Positions 16,735-26,512 of a stretch of DNA of 64,000 nucleotides are shown here, piece after piece. Each line of letters begins with the position of its first letter. Position 1 is the stretch's first letter. Position numbers and translations under genes: made by a program. The DNA comes from Sporocytophaga sp. (GTDB lineage: Bacteria > Bacteroidota > Bacteroidia > Cytophagales > Cytophagaceae): the NCBI RefSeq assembly GCF_017745095.1, contig NZ_JAGHZZ010000005.1:1-64000 (forward strand), read 5' to 3'. The notes beneath the pieces were generated by a model. That model made no database searches. It saw nothing but the letters and a program-made list of their open reading frames with translations, and was not told where the DNA came from.

Positions 16735-17253
16735 ATGATAAAAGAAAAGATTGAAATTGTAAAAGGAGATATTACTCAAATACAAGTCGATGCAATTGTA
16801 AATGCAGCTAATTCTTCACTACTGGGTGGAGGAGGTGTAGATGGTGCTATTCACAGGGCAGCTGGAAAAGAGTTGCTGCATGAATGCAGGTTACTTCATG
16901 GTTGCAAAACCGGTGAGGCTAAGATTACTAAAGGATATAATTTGCCTTCAAAGTATGTCATTCACACTGTAGGGCCGGTTTGGAATGGAGGAACACATAA
17001 TGAATCTACCTTACTCAAAAAATGCTATATTAATTCTCTAGCTTTAGCAGTTAAGAATAATTGTAATTCGATAGCCTTTCCTGCTATAAGTACAGGTATT
17101 TACAGATATCCATTTGAAGAAGCAACTGCAATAGCAATTGAGACAACAACTGAATTTCTGAAGCAAAACAATTTGGCGGAAAAAGTTATTTTTGTTTGTT
17201 TCAGTGAGGAAATGTTTAATATATACAAGAAAACTCTTGAAGAAATCTTATGA
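16735..17253 (+). CDS. Macrodomain protein, O-acetyl-ADP-ribose deacetylase type
   Basis: A 172-residue macrodomain from the ATG at 16735 ([14 protein letters not shown]); an in-frame ATG at 16702 adds 11 hydrophobic residues and is less likely. The ADP-ribose site is clear: [24 protein letters not shown], and GPVW plus ISTGIYRYP. This is the MacroD/YmdB branch, which removes acetate from O-acetyl-ADP-ribose and can remove ADP-ribose from acidic residues. It overlaps the following acylphosphatase by 4 bases (ATGA), so they are translationally coupled. Confidence 0.9.
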   Translation: MIKEKIEIVKGDITQIQVDAIVNAANSSLLGGGGVDGAIHRAAGKELLHECRLLHGCKTGEAKITKGYNLPSKYVIHTVGPVWNGGTHNESTLLKKCYINSLALAVKNNCNSIAFPAISTGIYRYPFEEATAIAIETTTEFLKQNNLAEKVIFVCFSEEMFNIYKKTLEEIL

Positions 17254-17519
17254 AAAACTTAAGGATATTAATATCAGGGAAAGTTCAGGGTGTTTTTTTC
17301 AGAGCTTCAGCCAGATCAGAGGCTAAAGCTCAAAACCTAGTAGGATTTGCTAAAAACCTTCCGGATGGAGATGTATTAATAGAAGCAATGGGAGAGGAAG
17401 AAAATCTGGAAAAGTTTTTGAAATGGTGTAATCATGGGCCAATGATGGCACATGTAGCATCAGTTAAAACAGAAGAAATTCCACTTGGCGATTCTACATC
17501 TTTTGATATTAATTATTAG
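17250..17519 (+). CDS. acyP: Acylphosphatase
   Basis: An 89-residue acylphosphatase. The catalytic pair is R18 in [13 protein letters not shown] and N36 in GFAKNLPDG, both in the standard sequence contexts. It hydrolyses acyl phosphates such as acetyl phosphate in the cytoplasm. Translation is coupled to the macrodomain gene by a 4-base overlap, and the photolyase follows 22 bases later. Confidence 0.93.
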   Translation: MKNLRILISGKVQGVFFRASARSEAKAQNLVGFAKNLPDGDVLIEAMGEEENLEKFLKWCNHGPMMAHVASVKTEEIPLGDSTSFDINY

Positions 17520-17541
17520 TTATGTCTTTTAGGTATTTTTA

Positions 17542-18942
17542 GTGAAAAAGATAAAAGTAGAAAAGGAAAGAGTAAAACTTTTGAATGATAAACCTATATC
17601 GGAAAAGGGGAAGTATGTGCTTTACTGGATGCAACAATCTCAAAGGGTTGATTATAATCATGCCCTTGAATATGCGGCCTTGAAGGCGAATGAATTAGAG
17701 CTCCCGTTATTAGTGGTTTTCGGTTTAATGGACGATTATCCTGAAGCTAACCTTCGTCATTATCGTTTCATGCTTGAAGGACTTAGAGATACAGCAAATC
17801 TATTATCGAAAAGAAATATAAACTTTATTCTGAAAAAAGGTACTCCACCTGAAATAGCAAAAGAGTTTGCTGATGATGCTGCTATAGTTTTCTGTGATAT
17901 GGGGTATCTGAGGCATCAGAGGTTATGGAGGAAACAACTATCAGAAACAGTTTCTTGCAGGGTAGTTCAGGTTGAATCTGATACTGTTGTTCCGGTTGAA
18001 ATAGCAAGCACAAAAGCTGAATATGCCGCCAGGACTATTCGTAGAAAAATATGGCTCCATGCTGATATTTTTATAGTGCCTTTGGAAGAAGTGAAATTAA
18101 AACATTCTTCTCTAAATTTAAATTTCAAAAATACTTTATCATTGAATAGTATTGATGCTTTGATGGCCTCATTGAAGCTTGATGCTAGTGTTGGCAAAGT
18201 TGATCAGTTTTTTAAAGGAGGGCCAACAGAAGCAAAAAAGAGACTGGCTCATTTTATTGCCAAGAAACTTGCTTTATATGTAGAAAACAGAAATCAACCT
18301 TATACAGATGATATTTCGCATATGAGCATGTATCTGCATTTTGGGCAGATCAGTCCTGTTGAGATATTGTTAGCAATCAAAAAACATAAATCAGGAAAGG
18401 AAAATGCAGACTCGTATATTGAAGAGTTACTTGTAAGACGAGAGCTATCCATCAATTTTGTTTATTACACTTCCGATTATGATCGCTACAGTTTTCTTCC
18501 GGATTGGGCTAAGAATACTTTGGAGAAACACAAGGCAGATGAACGTCCTCACCGGTATACTTTAAAACAATTAGAAGCGTCAAAAACTCATGATCCTTAT
18601 TGGAATGCTTCTATGGATGAAATGAAGATTACAGGCTTCATGCATAATTATATGAGAATGTATTGGGGGAAAAAGATATTGGAATGGTCAGATACTCCAG
18701 AGAAAGCGTATAAAAATTTAATTTACCTTAATAATAAATATTTCCTGGATGGACGAGATCCGGCTTCTTATGCAAATATCGGGTGGATATTTGGATTACA
18801 TGACAGGCCTTGGGGGGAGCGACCGATATATGGCACTGTAAGAACTATGGTAGCTTCAGGGCTGGAGAGAAAAACAAATCCCAAGGCTTATATTGAAAAA
18901 GTAAATTTGCTGAAGGAGAAAGTACAAAAAAAAGAGGACTGA
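17542..18942 (+). CDS. Class II CPD photolyase-type protein
   Basis: A 466-residue FAD-binding photolyase. The N-terminal KGKYVLYWMQQSQRVDYNHAL is typical of class II deoxyribodipyrimidine photolyases, as is the C-terminal run NKYFLDGRDPASYANIGWIF followed by GLHDRPWGERPIYGTVRTM, which includes the FAD and DNA contact region. It repairs cyclobutane pyrimidine dimers using light. Start is GTG at 17542 with AGG about 10 bases before; no better ATG exists in frame before the conserved core. Probably cotranscribed with the macrodomain and acylphosphatase genes. Convergent with the DUF4468 gene. Confidence 0.9.
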   Translation: MKKIKVEKERVKLLNDKPISEKGKYVLYWMQQSQRVDYNHALEYAALKANELELPLLVVFGLMDDYPEANLRHYRFMLEGLRDTANLLSKRNINFILKKGTPPEIAKEFADDAAIVFCDMGYLRHQRLWRKQLSETVSCRVVQVESDTVVPVEIASTKAEYAARTIRRKIWLHADIFIVPLEEVKLKHSSLNLNFKNTLSLNSIDALMASLKLDASVGKVDQFFKGGPTEAKKRLAHFIAKKLALYVENRNQPYTDDISHMSMYLHFGQISPVEILLAIKKHKSGKENADSYIEELLVRRELSINFVYYTSDYDRYSFLPDWAKNTLEKHKADERPHRYTLKQLEASKTHDPYWNASMDEMKITGFMHNYMRMYWGKKILEWSDTPEKAYKNLIYLNNKYFLDGRDPASYANIGWIFGLHDRPWGERPIYGTVRTMVASGLERKTNPKAYIEKVNLLKEKVQKKED

Positions 18943-18967
18943 TTTCTACCAGTCCTCTTCGTTTTTC
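18931..18967. terminator. Bidirectional terminator between convergent genes
   Basis: An 8-bp stem AGAGGACT / AGTCCTCT (18933-18940 and 18951-18958), with A-rich sequence on the left and GTTTTTCTTTT on the right, straddles the 3' ends of the photolyase (+) and the DUF4468 gene (-). It can serve both strands. Confidence 0.65.
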
Positions 18968-19476
18968 TTTTGTCCTGTGATCATGTAGGACTTTAAATTT
19001 TCTATAGTTTTGTTAACCTCAGCGTTTACTTTGTTTACGAAATCACCTTTGCTCTGAGACCTCATTTTTGCATAAAAAGCTTCCAGAGTCTGGGCCGTTT
19101 TAGCTCCGTTTTTGCTGTCATAGATCATGAAATCTGTGATAGTATATTTATACTTACCAGGTTTCTGATAGATACTGATGTTATAAGTTAACACGTAATC
19201 GGTTTTATATTTAAAATCATACGTGATTAAAACATTGAAAGTACCTTCTTTACTGATTTTTCCTGTTTCCTTGTTGTCAAAATCCAGACTTGTACTGTTG
19301 TAAAATTTTCCCATCCATTCTTTAGATCTTTCATAGATCAGTTCTTTTGTCAGAGTGTCTATGTTCACGGTTTCCTGGAAAGTGAATTTTTTTGTCTCAG
19401 GATCTGTCGGAAAAGATTGGGCAAAAGTCACAGCTGGCAATAAAGCCAGTAGGAATAATAAAATTTTTGTCCTCAT
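18946..19476 (-). CDS. DUF4468 domain secreted protein
   Basis: A 176-residue exported protein with a signal peptide (MRTKILLFLLALLPAVTFAQ). The mature part has the DUF4468 pattern: FTFQETVNIDTLTKELIYERSKEW, an NSTSLDFDNKETGKI strand, then GTFNVLITYDFKYKTDY and the closing YTITDFMIY. This domain of TBP-like fold is common in Bacteroidota and has no known activity. A TACATTTG box on the minus strand at 19511-19518 may be its -7 promoter element. Confidence 0.8.
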   Translation of the reverse strand: MRTKILLFLLALLPAVTFAQSFPTDPETKKFTFQETVNIDTLTKELIYERSKEWMGKFYNSTSLDFDNKETGKISKEGTFNVLITYDFKYKTDYVLTYNISIYQKPGKYKYTITDFMIYDSKNGAKTAQTLEAFYAKMRSQSKGDFVNKVNAEVNKTIENLKSYMITGQKKNEEDW

Positions 19477-19677
19477 GCTTAATCGATTTGGTTAAAGATT
19501 AATTCTGATGCAAATGTATAAGAATTAGTGAAAGTTAAAAACGATCTTGAAAAAATGCAATAGAACATTTGTTGCGAGCATGTAAAATTTATTGAAAAAG
19601 TGAGTTTAAATCCTTGTCTACTATTGGTAAATTTGTTTACACATTATTATAAAGACCGAGTTATTAAACTATTTTTT

Positions 19678-20475
19678 ATGAAAACGAAAATATTATTAAG
19701 CTCCCTATTAAGCCTTTCTTTGCTGCAGTGTCAAAAAGTACCGGTAACAGGTAGAAGACAACTGGATTTTATACCTGCTTCAGAAATGCAGTCCATGAGC
19801 TATACCAATTATAAAGAATTTTTAGGAGGTCATCAATTGTCTTCCAACGCTGAAAAGGCTGCCATGGTAAAGAGGGTTGGTGAAAATATTAAGAGAGGGG
19901 TAGAGCAATACATGGCTCAGAACAATCTGACTTCAAGGCTTAAAGGGTTTCAATGGGAGTTTAACCTGGTTGAAGATCCTACTGTTAATGCTTGGTGTAT
20001 GCCTGGGGGAAAGGTTGTGGTTTATACAGGGATACTTCCTGTTGTGCAGGATGAAACCGGCTTGGCTGTAGTTCTAGGGCATGAAATTGCACATGCTATC
20101 GCAGAGCATGGTTCAGAAAGAATGAGTCAGGAATTGATCACTCAGATGGGAGGAACAGCAATGAATATTGCATTGGCGAGCAAGCCTGCTGAAACAAAAG
20201 CGCTTTTTAATACAGTCTACAATACTGGTAGTCAGGTAGGAGTATTACTGCCATACAGTCGTTTGCATGAATCAGAAGCAGATCATTTGGGATTGATATT
20301 CATGGCAATGGCTGGTTATGATCCATCTAAAGCTGTAGAATTCTGGCAGAGAATGAAAGCCCAGGGCGGCGCTAAGCCTCCACAAATTCTGTCAACGCAT
20401 CCATCAGATGAACAAAGGATTCAGAAAATACAAAAAGAGCTTCCTGAAGCTATGAAGTATTACAAGAAAGGTTAA
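19678..20475 (+). CDS. M48-family metallopeptidase, lipoprotein
   Basis: A 266-residue protein from the ATG at 19678 (MKTKILLSSLLS); this start gives a lipoprotein signal with LSLLQC (C18), while the longer reading from 19600 buries it. The zinc site is HEIAH at 135-139 with the third ligand in ESEADHLG, the M48 (Ste24/HtpX/BepA-like) arrangement. The conserved WCMPGGKVVVYTG precedes it. Likely a periplasmic outer-membrane-attached zinc protease, related to the BepA/LoiP group involved in envelope quality control. Confidence 0.9.
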   Translation: MKTKILLSSLLSLSLLQCQKVPVTGRRQLDFIPASEMQSMSYTNYKEFLGGHQLSSNAEKAAMVKRVGENIKRGVEQYMAQNNLTSRLKGFQWEFNLVEDPTVNAWCMPGGKVVVYTGILPVVQDETGLAVVLGHEIAHAIAEHGSERMSQELITQMGGTAMNIALASKPAETKALFNTVYNTGSQVGVLLPYSRLHESEADHLGLIFMAMAGYDPSKAVEFWQRMKAQGGAKPPQILSTHPSDEQRIQKIQKELPEAMKYYKKG

Positions 20476-20514
20476 ACGGGAAATCAGGAAGAGTATACAT
20501 TTTAAAATTATATT

Positions 20515-21384
20515 ATGAGAGTTTATTTATTAGTAGGAATTTTATTTTTTCATCTGAGTGTATTTGGGCAGGAAAGTGCAAATAATAAAAGTATCAGAGT
20601 TAAAGAAAAAAAGAGTGTTTACGTAAGTGTCTTAGCTGGATATGGATTCGGAATAGGAACAGGCCAAAACTTTCAGACTCAGCAAACATCTTCAAAAAGT
20701 GTCGTGTCAGCGAAAGCTCATTCTTTTGGGAAGGGATTTAATTTATCATTCGTGACTGGAATTATGATTACCCAAAACATAGGGACAGAATTAAATCTAG
20801 GATATCATTTTGGCGGAAGCAATAAGAAGCAACATATTTGGATTAATGATACAGCTTCTGCTCAGAGGGTTGAGGAAAATTATGAGTTTAGAGCCAATTA
20901 TGGAATCATTAATCCCAATCTTGTAATTGCTCCTGGTAATTCAAAAACAGTGGTACCATATGTAAAACTGGGACCATCATTTTTATTTGGAAAAACCAAA
21001 ACTTTGTATGAAGCTAAAGTTAGATTTTTAAATGGAGCTAAAGGAACAGAAAATGCAGAATGGGAATATACTGGTGGATTTGGTTTAGGATTTAGTACAG
21101 CGGGAGGTATAAAATTTAAGACTCCAAATGATAAAGTTTTTTTTGTTATAGAAGCATCATATAATTCTCTAAGTTTTGGCGTCAAAAAGGGTAAAATGAT
21201 CAGTGATACTTATCAGAATATGTATAGGAATCGACCACTTACAACCTCAGAGAAAGAAGTAGTATTTGTTGATGAAATAGATGAAAAAGCCGCTCAGAAT
21301 CCTAATAAACCAATGCAAAAGCTGAAATACAAAGCAAATGCGGATAATATAACTCTAAGTCTGGGCTGGTATTTTATACTTTAA
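20515..21384 (+). CDS. Outer-membrane beta-barrel-like protein
   Basis: A 289-residue exported protein with a signal peptide (MRVYLLVGILFFHLSVFGQ). The mature part alternates hydrophobic and polar residues in strands ending in aromatic residues (GYGFGIGTG, GTELNLGYHFGG, YVKLGPSFLFG, WEYTGGFGLGFS, NITLSLGWYFIL), with the C-terminal F-I-L typical of an outer-membrane barrel. No specific family recognised. It follows the M48 peptidase by 39 bases. Confidence 0.65.
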   Translation: MRVYLLVGILFFHLSVFGQESANNKSIRVKEKKSVYVSVLAGYGFGIGTGQNFQTQQTSSKSVVSAKAHSFGKGFNLSFVTGIMITQNIGTELNLGYHFGGSNKKQHIWINDTASAQRVEENYEFRANYGIINPNLVIAPGNSKTVVPYVKLGPSFLFGKTKTLYEAKVRFLNGAKGTENAEWEYTGGFGLGFSTAGGIKFKTPNDKVFFVIEASYNSLSFGVKKGKMISDTYQNMYRNRPLTTSEKEVVFVDEIDEKAAQNPNKPMQKLKYKANADNITLSLGWYFIL

Positions 21385-21405
21385 TTTTTCAAGGTAATAT
21401 TAAAA

Positions 21406-22149
21406 ATGACCGCTATAAGTTTAACAGTCATCGGCAGTGGTGACGCCTTCTGCAGTGATGGAAGATTTAATTCGTGTTACTATCTGGAGTGGGGTGATAA
21501 AAAAATATTGCTAGATTGTGGCCCCACTTCCCTTGCTGCTATAAGAAAGTGCAGCCTTGATCCAATGGCTGTAGATATTATTGTGATTTCACATCTCCAC
21601 GGTGATCATATAGCAGGAATACCTTTTCTAATTCTGGAAGCGGATAAAGCAGATAAAAGAAAAAAGCCATTAACAATTATTACACCTCCTGACGGCGAAA
21701 GAAGGATTAAAGAAGTTTCTGCACTCCTATATCCGGATGCAATGGCAATGTATCAGAACCTTGATATTCGTTTTGTTCAATATTCACAAGGTGAAGATAT
21801 CGAAATAGAAGGCTTTAAAATGAAATTTTTTAAGGTAAGCCATAATCCTTTGGTGAATCCTCATGGGTTCAGAATTGAAAAGGATTCTAAAACACTTGGA
21901 TATTCCGGAGATACAGGATGGACAGATGTTCTATATCAGATTGCAGACAATGCTGACCTATTTATCTGTGAATGTAATTTTTATGAGAGAGAAACTTTAA
22001 CTCACCTAAATTATAAGAAAATAGTATCAGAGCAGCAGAATCTTAAAGCTAAACGCATGCTTTTAACTCACTTTGGAAAAGAAAGCCTGGCTCGTTATTC
22101 AGAGATTAAGGGAGAAAAAGCAGAAGAAGGAAAGTGTATCTTATTTTAG
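21406..22149 (+). CDS. MBL-fold metallo-hydrolase (RNase Z-like)
   Basis: A 247-residue cytoplasmic metallo-beta-lactamase-fold enzyme. The zinc motif HLHGDH is at 63-68, with further ligands in FFKVSHNP, GYSGDTGW (D of the bridging ligand) and LLTHFGK. The pattern VIGSGDAF...YYLEWGDKKILLDCGP resembles RNase Z and related ribonucleases, but it is shorter than tRNase Z and lacks the long exosite arm, so the substrate is open. It follows the barrel gene by 21 bases. Confidence 0.8.
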   Translation: MTAISLTVIGSGDAFCSDGRFNSCYYLEWGDKKILLDCGPTSLAAIRKCSLDPMAVDIIVISHLHGDHIAGIPFLILEADKADKRKKPLTIITPPDGERRIKEVSALLYPDAMAMYQNLDIRFVQYSQGEDIEIEGFKMKFFKVSHNPLVNPHGFRIEKDSKTLGYSGDTGWTDVLYQIADNADLFICECNFYERETLTHLNYKKIVSEQQNLKAKRMLLTHFGKESLARYSEIKGEKAEEGKCILF

Positions 22150-22158
22150 GTAATAAAA

Positions 22159-23076
22159 TCAACAATTTTCAAGATTACATTTTTCATCAGCTGTTTCAAA
22201 TTCAATGGTGGCATGTTCAATTCCATAGTTTGCCAGCCTTAACTTGATTGATTCTTTTATTTGGGCGAGTTCGGATATCGTTTTCTCAGGAGCTACGATA
22301 AGATGAACTGTAAGAATAACATAAGTTTCATTCAGTCCCCATACGTGGAGATCATGAACATTTTTAATTTCATTAAAGCTTAGCAGAATTTCATTTATTT
22401 CTTCCACCTTCTTATCATCAGGAACTGCCTGAAGCAATATTCTGAGAGTTCCTTTCAGATTTCTGAAGGCATTGAATAAAATATATCCTGAAATTCCGAT
22501 TGATAAAATGGGATCCAGAACAGGAATCTTCCAGAATTGCAAAACTATACTTCCAATCAGGACAGCTATCCATCCCATTATGTCTTCGATGAAGTGGAGC
22601 CTCATTACGCGCTCGTTCATGCTATCACCTTTGCTGAGTTTTAAGAAGGCAATACCGTTGAAGACAACTCCAAGAATAGCAAGGATAAGCATGCCTTCAG
22701 CATTTACTTCTTCAGGATTAAAAATGCGTTCCGCAGCTTTATAAATAATAAATGCTGAACTAACCAGAAGAATGGTTGCATTTATTAAGGCTGCTAGTAG
22801 TGAAAATCTCTTATATCCAAAAGAAAATGATGGTGTTCTTTTTTTCTTAGAAAGGTTTTCAAAATACCATGAAAGACCTAGAGAGAATGAATCTCCGAAG
22901 TCATGTACAGCGTCTGATATAATAGCAATACTATTGGTATAAATGCCACCTGCAAGTTCGATAAATGTAAAAAGCAGATTGATGAAAAAAGCCATTCTTA
23001 AGCCACCTTCAGAATCGTGGTGGTGGTGATCATGACCGTGATGATGATGGTGATGGCCGTGTGAATGTTTGTGCAT
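22159..23076 (-). CDS. CDF zinc-type efflux transporter with His-rich N-terminus
   Basis: A 305-residue CDF transporter. It starts with a histidine-rich tail (MHKHSHGHHHHHHGHDHHHH). Six membrane segments follow; the site residues are H and D in SDAVHDFGD (segment 2) and HxxxD in RLHFIEDIMGW (segment 5), which is the Zn-type CzcD/ZitB pattern. It pumps Zn (or Co/Cd) out of the cytoplasm. The in-frame TTG at 23109 lies in the terminator hairpin of the gene upstream, so the ATG at 23076 is preferred. This is the second CDF gene in the window, of a different branch from the one at 11617. Confidence 0.88.
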   Translation of the reverse strand: MHKHSHGHHHHHHGHDHHHHDSEGGLRMAFFINLLFTFIELAGGIYTNSIAIISDAVHDFGDSFSLGLSWYFENLSKKKRTPSFSFGYKRFSLLAALINATILLVSSAFIIYKAAERIFNPEEVNAEGMLILAILGVVFNGIAFLKLSKGDSMNERVMRLHFIEDIMGWIAVLIGSIVLQFWKIPVLDPILSIGISGYILFNAFRNLKGTLRILLQAVPDDKKVEEINEILLSFNEIKNVHDLHVWGLNETYVILTVHLIVAPEKTISELAQIKESIKLRLANYGIEHATIEFETADEKCNLENC

Positions 23077-23108
23077 GGAAGAAAAAGGAGGTTCTCTGTA
23101 TAATAACA

Positions 23109-23131
23109 AAGAGCCGGAATTTCCGGCTCTT
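23109..23131 (-). terminator. Rho-independent terminator of the MMPL transporter gene
   Basis: Read on the minus strand, GAGCCGG / CCGGCTC forms a stem followed by TTTGTTATTA. It lies 15 bases past the stop of the RND/MMPL gene and before the CDF start. Confidence 0.65.
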
Positions 23132-23145
23132 GTATAACTTAATTT

Positions 23146-25539
23146 TTAAACTGCTTGTTTGGTTTCTTCATCATTTTCAGCCTTCTTCTGAAGGCGCTTA
23201 GCTCTTAAGTTTTTTATGATCTTAAAGCCTTTCATTTCTTTCTTCTGATTCGAACTCACAAATGTTATAAGCAAGGCCGGAAGTAGAATAAGGTTGGTGA
23301 TCATTGCAAAGAATAAGGTTAATGAAGTAAGAACCCCAAGAGCAATAGTTCCGCCAAACTGAGAGAATGAGAAAATTACAAATCCTCCGAAAAGTACCAT
23401 GGAAGTATAGATCATACTTACACCTGTTTCTTCAAGACTTTTAATTACAGCAGCAAATACATTTCCATTCAGGTTTTTCAACTCCTGCTTAAACTTGCTC
23501 AGATAGTGGATGGTACTGTCAATTGATATACCGAAGGCGATACTGAATATCAATGCAGTACTAGGTTTCAGGGCTATATGGAAGATTCCCATAATACCTG
23601 CAGTAATGACCATCGGAACGATATTAGGGATCAATGAAATAATGATCATTCTGATATCGGTAAAGATAAATGCCATCATCAGAGAAATCAGAATAAAGGC
23701 AAGAATCAAACTATCCTTCAAGTCATTGATAAGGTATTCGTTTCCCTTAAGGAAAAGAAGTGTTGTACCTGTGATATGTGTCTTAAAGTGTTTATCTGCG
23801 AATATTTCATCAGCTTTCTTCTGAATATTATCTTTAATCAGAATATTCATATTGGTAGTACCGATATCTGCCACTTTACAGGTAAAACGTACATATTGTC
23901 CTGTAGAGTCAACAAATGATTTTAATGTATTTTCCTGAGATTTTTTTCCAAGGTATTTAGTGATAAAAGGAGCCTCCCTGTTTGTCGGTAATCTGTATTG
24001 CTCAGGATCTCCGTTATAGAAAGCTTGAACCGCTCCTTTTACTACGTTAAGGATTGAAAGGGGAGGAGATACATATTCCTGTTCTTTCAGGTACGTTTCC
24101 AACTCTTCCAGTTTCTTAAGGTTTGAGATACTCTTAATTCCATTTTTCTTACCTAGATCTACTACAATTTCCAAAGGCATCACACCTTTGAAGTTTTGCT
24201 CAAAAAATCCAAGGTCAGATTTTACATGGCTATTTTCAGGCAGGTCATCAACCATGTATGAAACAGCCTTTATTTTATATATCCCCCAGACAGAAACGGC
24301 AAGTACAATGACTGTTCCAATATAGATCCATTTTCTTTTGTTCATTACCAATCCTTCAAGGAAAGTATTGATCTGTCTGAATAATTTGAAGTCAAGATGT
24401 TTAAGTTGCTTTTTGCTTGGTTCCGGAAGGAAAAGCAATAAAGATGGTATTACAATCAATGTTATGATAAATGTAGCCACGCTGACAATCCCCGCAACCA
24501 TACCGAATTCTCTGATGATTGAAATATCAGTGAATAGAAGTACGAAGAAACCTACAGCTGTATTTATGTTGGTCATAAAAGTCAGGAAGCCAACTTTTTC
24601 AATGATCCTGCTGATTGCTTTAATTTTATTACCATGTTTACGGAACTCCTGATGGTATTTATTAAACATATAAATACAGTTAGGAATACTGATAATAATT
24701 ATCAGGGCCGGCAACATTCCCGTGAGCAGGGTTATTTTATATCCCAGGACAACAATGAATCCGAGTGTCCAGAGCACAGTAATCATAATTACAAGGAATG
24801 TAAAGAATACTGCAAAGAAAGAACGGAAGAAAATAAAGAGGAAAATACAAGTCACGAGTACAGCAAGTCCCAGGAACAGGTTTAATTCATCTTTAACCTT
24901 ACTTACCATAATTGCCCTTACATAAGGCAAACCGGCATAATGCATTTTTATACTTGATTCCTGAGAAAACTTTTCTGTCAGGTTAAGGATATTGTTAGCA
25001 ACGACTGTTCTTTTGGCAGAATTCAGAAAATCTTTGTCAATGGTAACTGCCAGAAGGGTAGCACCTGTTTTCTTATTAAAAATCAGATTTTCATAAACTT
25101 TGACACCTTCAGCAGTTTTCAGCAAAGAGTCAAGCTCTGCTTGGCTATTCACTTCTTTAGTGAAGACAGGAGAAATGGCAAATTTTTTATTTACTGTATC
25201 TTTCTGAAAATTCATTAGCTCTGGCAAAGCAATGACTCCCGTAACTCCTTCTACTTTAGCAAGATCTTTGGCAAGTTGCTGGTATTTGGCAAATGTTTTA
25301 TATTCATAGAGGTTATCGTTTTTTAATCCGATAGCCAAAATGTTTCCATCTTCCCCAAATGTCTTTTGAAATTCCTTGAAATAAATAAGATCCGGATCTT
25401 CGTCAGGAACTACTTTAATAAAATCGTAGGTGATTTCAATCTTTTTTGCCTGGTATCCCATAAATGCAGTGAACAGCACTGTAATAAGGAGAAGCCAAAC
25501 CCTACTTTTAATAATAAGAGATGAAAGTTTAGACCACAT
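23146..25539 (-). CDS. RND superfamily transporter, MMPL-type
   Basis: A 797-residue membrane transporter with the RND plan: a first membrane helix (about 12-28), a large periplasmic loop (about 30-215), five to six helices (216-385), a second helix-loop-helices half starting near 405 (WIYIGTVIVLAVSVWG) with a periplasmic loop to about 620, and a last helix bundle (622-770). The second half carries FSIAFGISIDSTIHYLSKF, with the acidic residue of the RND proton relay. Relatives export lipids, hopanoids or hydrophobic compounds. It is a single polypeptide without an adjacent MFP or outer-membrane factor. Confidence 0.85.
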   Translation of the reverse strand: MWSKLSSLIIKSRVWLLLITVLFTAFMGYQAKKIEITYDFIKVVPDEDPDLIYFKEFQKTFGEDGNILAIGLKNDNLYEYKTFAKYQQLAKDLAKVEGVTGVIALPELMNFQKDTVNKKFAISPVFTKEVNSQAELDSLLKTAEGVKVYENLIFNKKTGATLLAVTIDKDFLNSAKRTVVANNILNLTEKFSQESSIKMHYAGLPYVRAIMVSKVKDELNLFLGLAVLVTCIFLFIFFRSFFAVFFTFLVIMITVLWTLGFIVVLGYKITLLTGMLPALIIIISIPNCIYMFNKYHQEFRKHGNKIKAISRIIEKVGFLTFMTNINTAVGFFVLLFTDISIIREFGMVAGIVSVATFIITLIVIPSLLLFLPEPSKKQLKHLDFKLFRQINTFLEGLVMNKRKWIYIGTVIVLAVSVWGIYKIKAVSYMVDDLPENSHVKSDLGFFEQNFKGVMPLEIVVDLGKKNGIKSISNLKKLEELETYLKEQEYVSPPLSILNVVKGAVQAFYNGDPEQYRLPTNREAPFITKYLGKKSQENTLKSFVDSTGQYVRFTCKVADIGTTNMNILIKDNIQKKADEIFADKHFKTHITGTTLLFLKGNEYLINDLKDSLILAFILISLMMAFIFTDIRMIIISLIPNIVPMVITAGIMGIFHIALKPSTALIFSIAFGISIDSTIHYLSKFKQELKNLNGNVFAAVIKSLEETGVSMIYTSMVLFGGFVIFSFSQFGGTIALGVLTSLTLFFAMITNLILLPALLITFVSSNQKKEMKGFKIIKNLRAKRLQKKAENDEETKQAV

Positions 25540-26038
25540 AAAGTTTACAAAGCCTTTTAGGCTTGGTTAAATAAATGAAATATGACTGAAAAAGATTCAG
25601 TTTATTATAGTTTTTTTATTAATTCAGAATTTAATGAGGCTGAATATGGAGTTTGCACAAGTACCAAAATTTAATCCATCGATTAACATTCGCGCGCCAA
25701 AATTAAATCCATTAAATGAAAAAAATAAGGGGAAAATTAAAATAATACCTTCAAGAAAGTAAATTTACTGGTTATCAATAATTTGTAAGTAATTTTATTT
25801 TTTTATACATAAAAATATATTTGTTTGAACATTTATTTTTATATTTATTAAATTGATATGTAACAGTTTATGTAAAATGACGTTTTATAATAAACTGATA
25901 AAAAAAAGTGTTTAGGAGATTCAGAGTTTTGGGCGTCATATTCAGTAAATATGGCAAAAAACTTACTTCTGTTTCGTTATTTGCACTATATTTTATTGTT
26001 TTACGTAATAATTCAAGCAGAAAAAATTCAATATTAAT
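25540..26038. other. Divergent intergenic region, RND gene / HU gene
   Basis: About 500 very AT-rich bases between two divergent genes. A small hairpin AAGCC-TTTT-AGGCTT-like (25551-25565) lies close to the RND start. A GC-richer ATTCGCGCGCCAA (25688-25700) stands out. No open reading frame, RNA gene or strong promoter match was found, though both genes must be driven from here. Confidence 0.5.
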
Positions 26039-26326
26039 ATGACTAAAGCAGAAATCATTTCAGGAATTGCTGACAAAACAGGACAGGATAAAGCAGAAGT
26101 TACTCAGGTTGTAGAAACTTTATTCACTGTTATCAAAGATTCAATGGCAAAAGGTAACGAAATCTCCTTCAGAGGATTTGGTAACTTTATCATTAAGAAA
26201 AAAGCTAAAAAAATCGGTAGAAATATATCTAAAAACACTGCAGTGGTTATTGATGAGCACTATGCTCCAAAATTTAAGCCTTCTGCTGAGTTTATTGATC
26301 TTATTAAAGCAAGCAAAAAAGCTTAA
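26039..26326 (+). CDS. HU-family DNA-binding protein
   Basis: A 95-residue HU/IHF-type protein. The N-terminal helices (MTKAEIISGIADKTGQDKAEV) and the DNA-binding arm start (ISFRGFGNFIIKKKAKKIGRN) are typical; the arm tip differs from the usual RNPxT by RNISKNTAV. It binds and bends DNA in the nucleoid. It stands alone, with its own long upstream region and a strong terminator, as expected for an abundant protein. Confidence 0.93.
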   Translation: MTKAEIISGIADKTGQDKAEVTQVVETLFTVIKDSMAKGNEISFRGFGNFIIKKKAKKIGRNISKNTAVVIDEHYAPKFKPSAEFIDLIKASKKA

Positions 26327-26350
26327 TTCCTGATTAAAAAATAATTTTAA

Positions 26351-26386
26351 AATCAGAGCAAATTTCATATTTGCTCTGATTTTTTA
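26351..26386 (+). terminator. Rho-independent terminator of the HU gene
   Basis: A 13-bp perfect stem AATCAGAGCAAAT / ATTTGCTCTGATT with a 5-base loop, followed by TTTTATTTT. Confidence 0.88.
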
Positions 26387-26512
26387 TTTTAAGAAATACT
26401 CATTCTAAATCCTTCAAATGAAGGAGTATGACTTCCCTTCAACTTAAGTGGTAAACTGTTTAAGTACTTTCAAACTAATACTTTAAGCTTTTCGCATTCA
26501 GCTTTTAACTTT

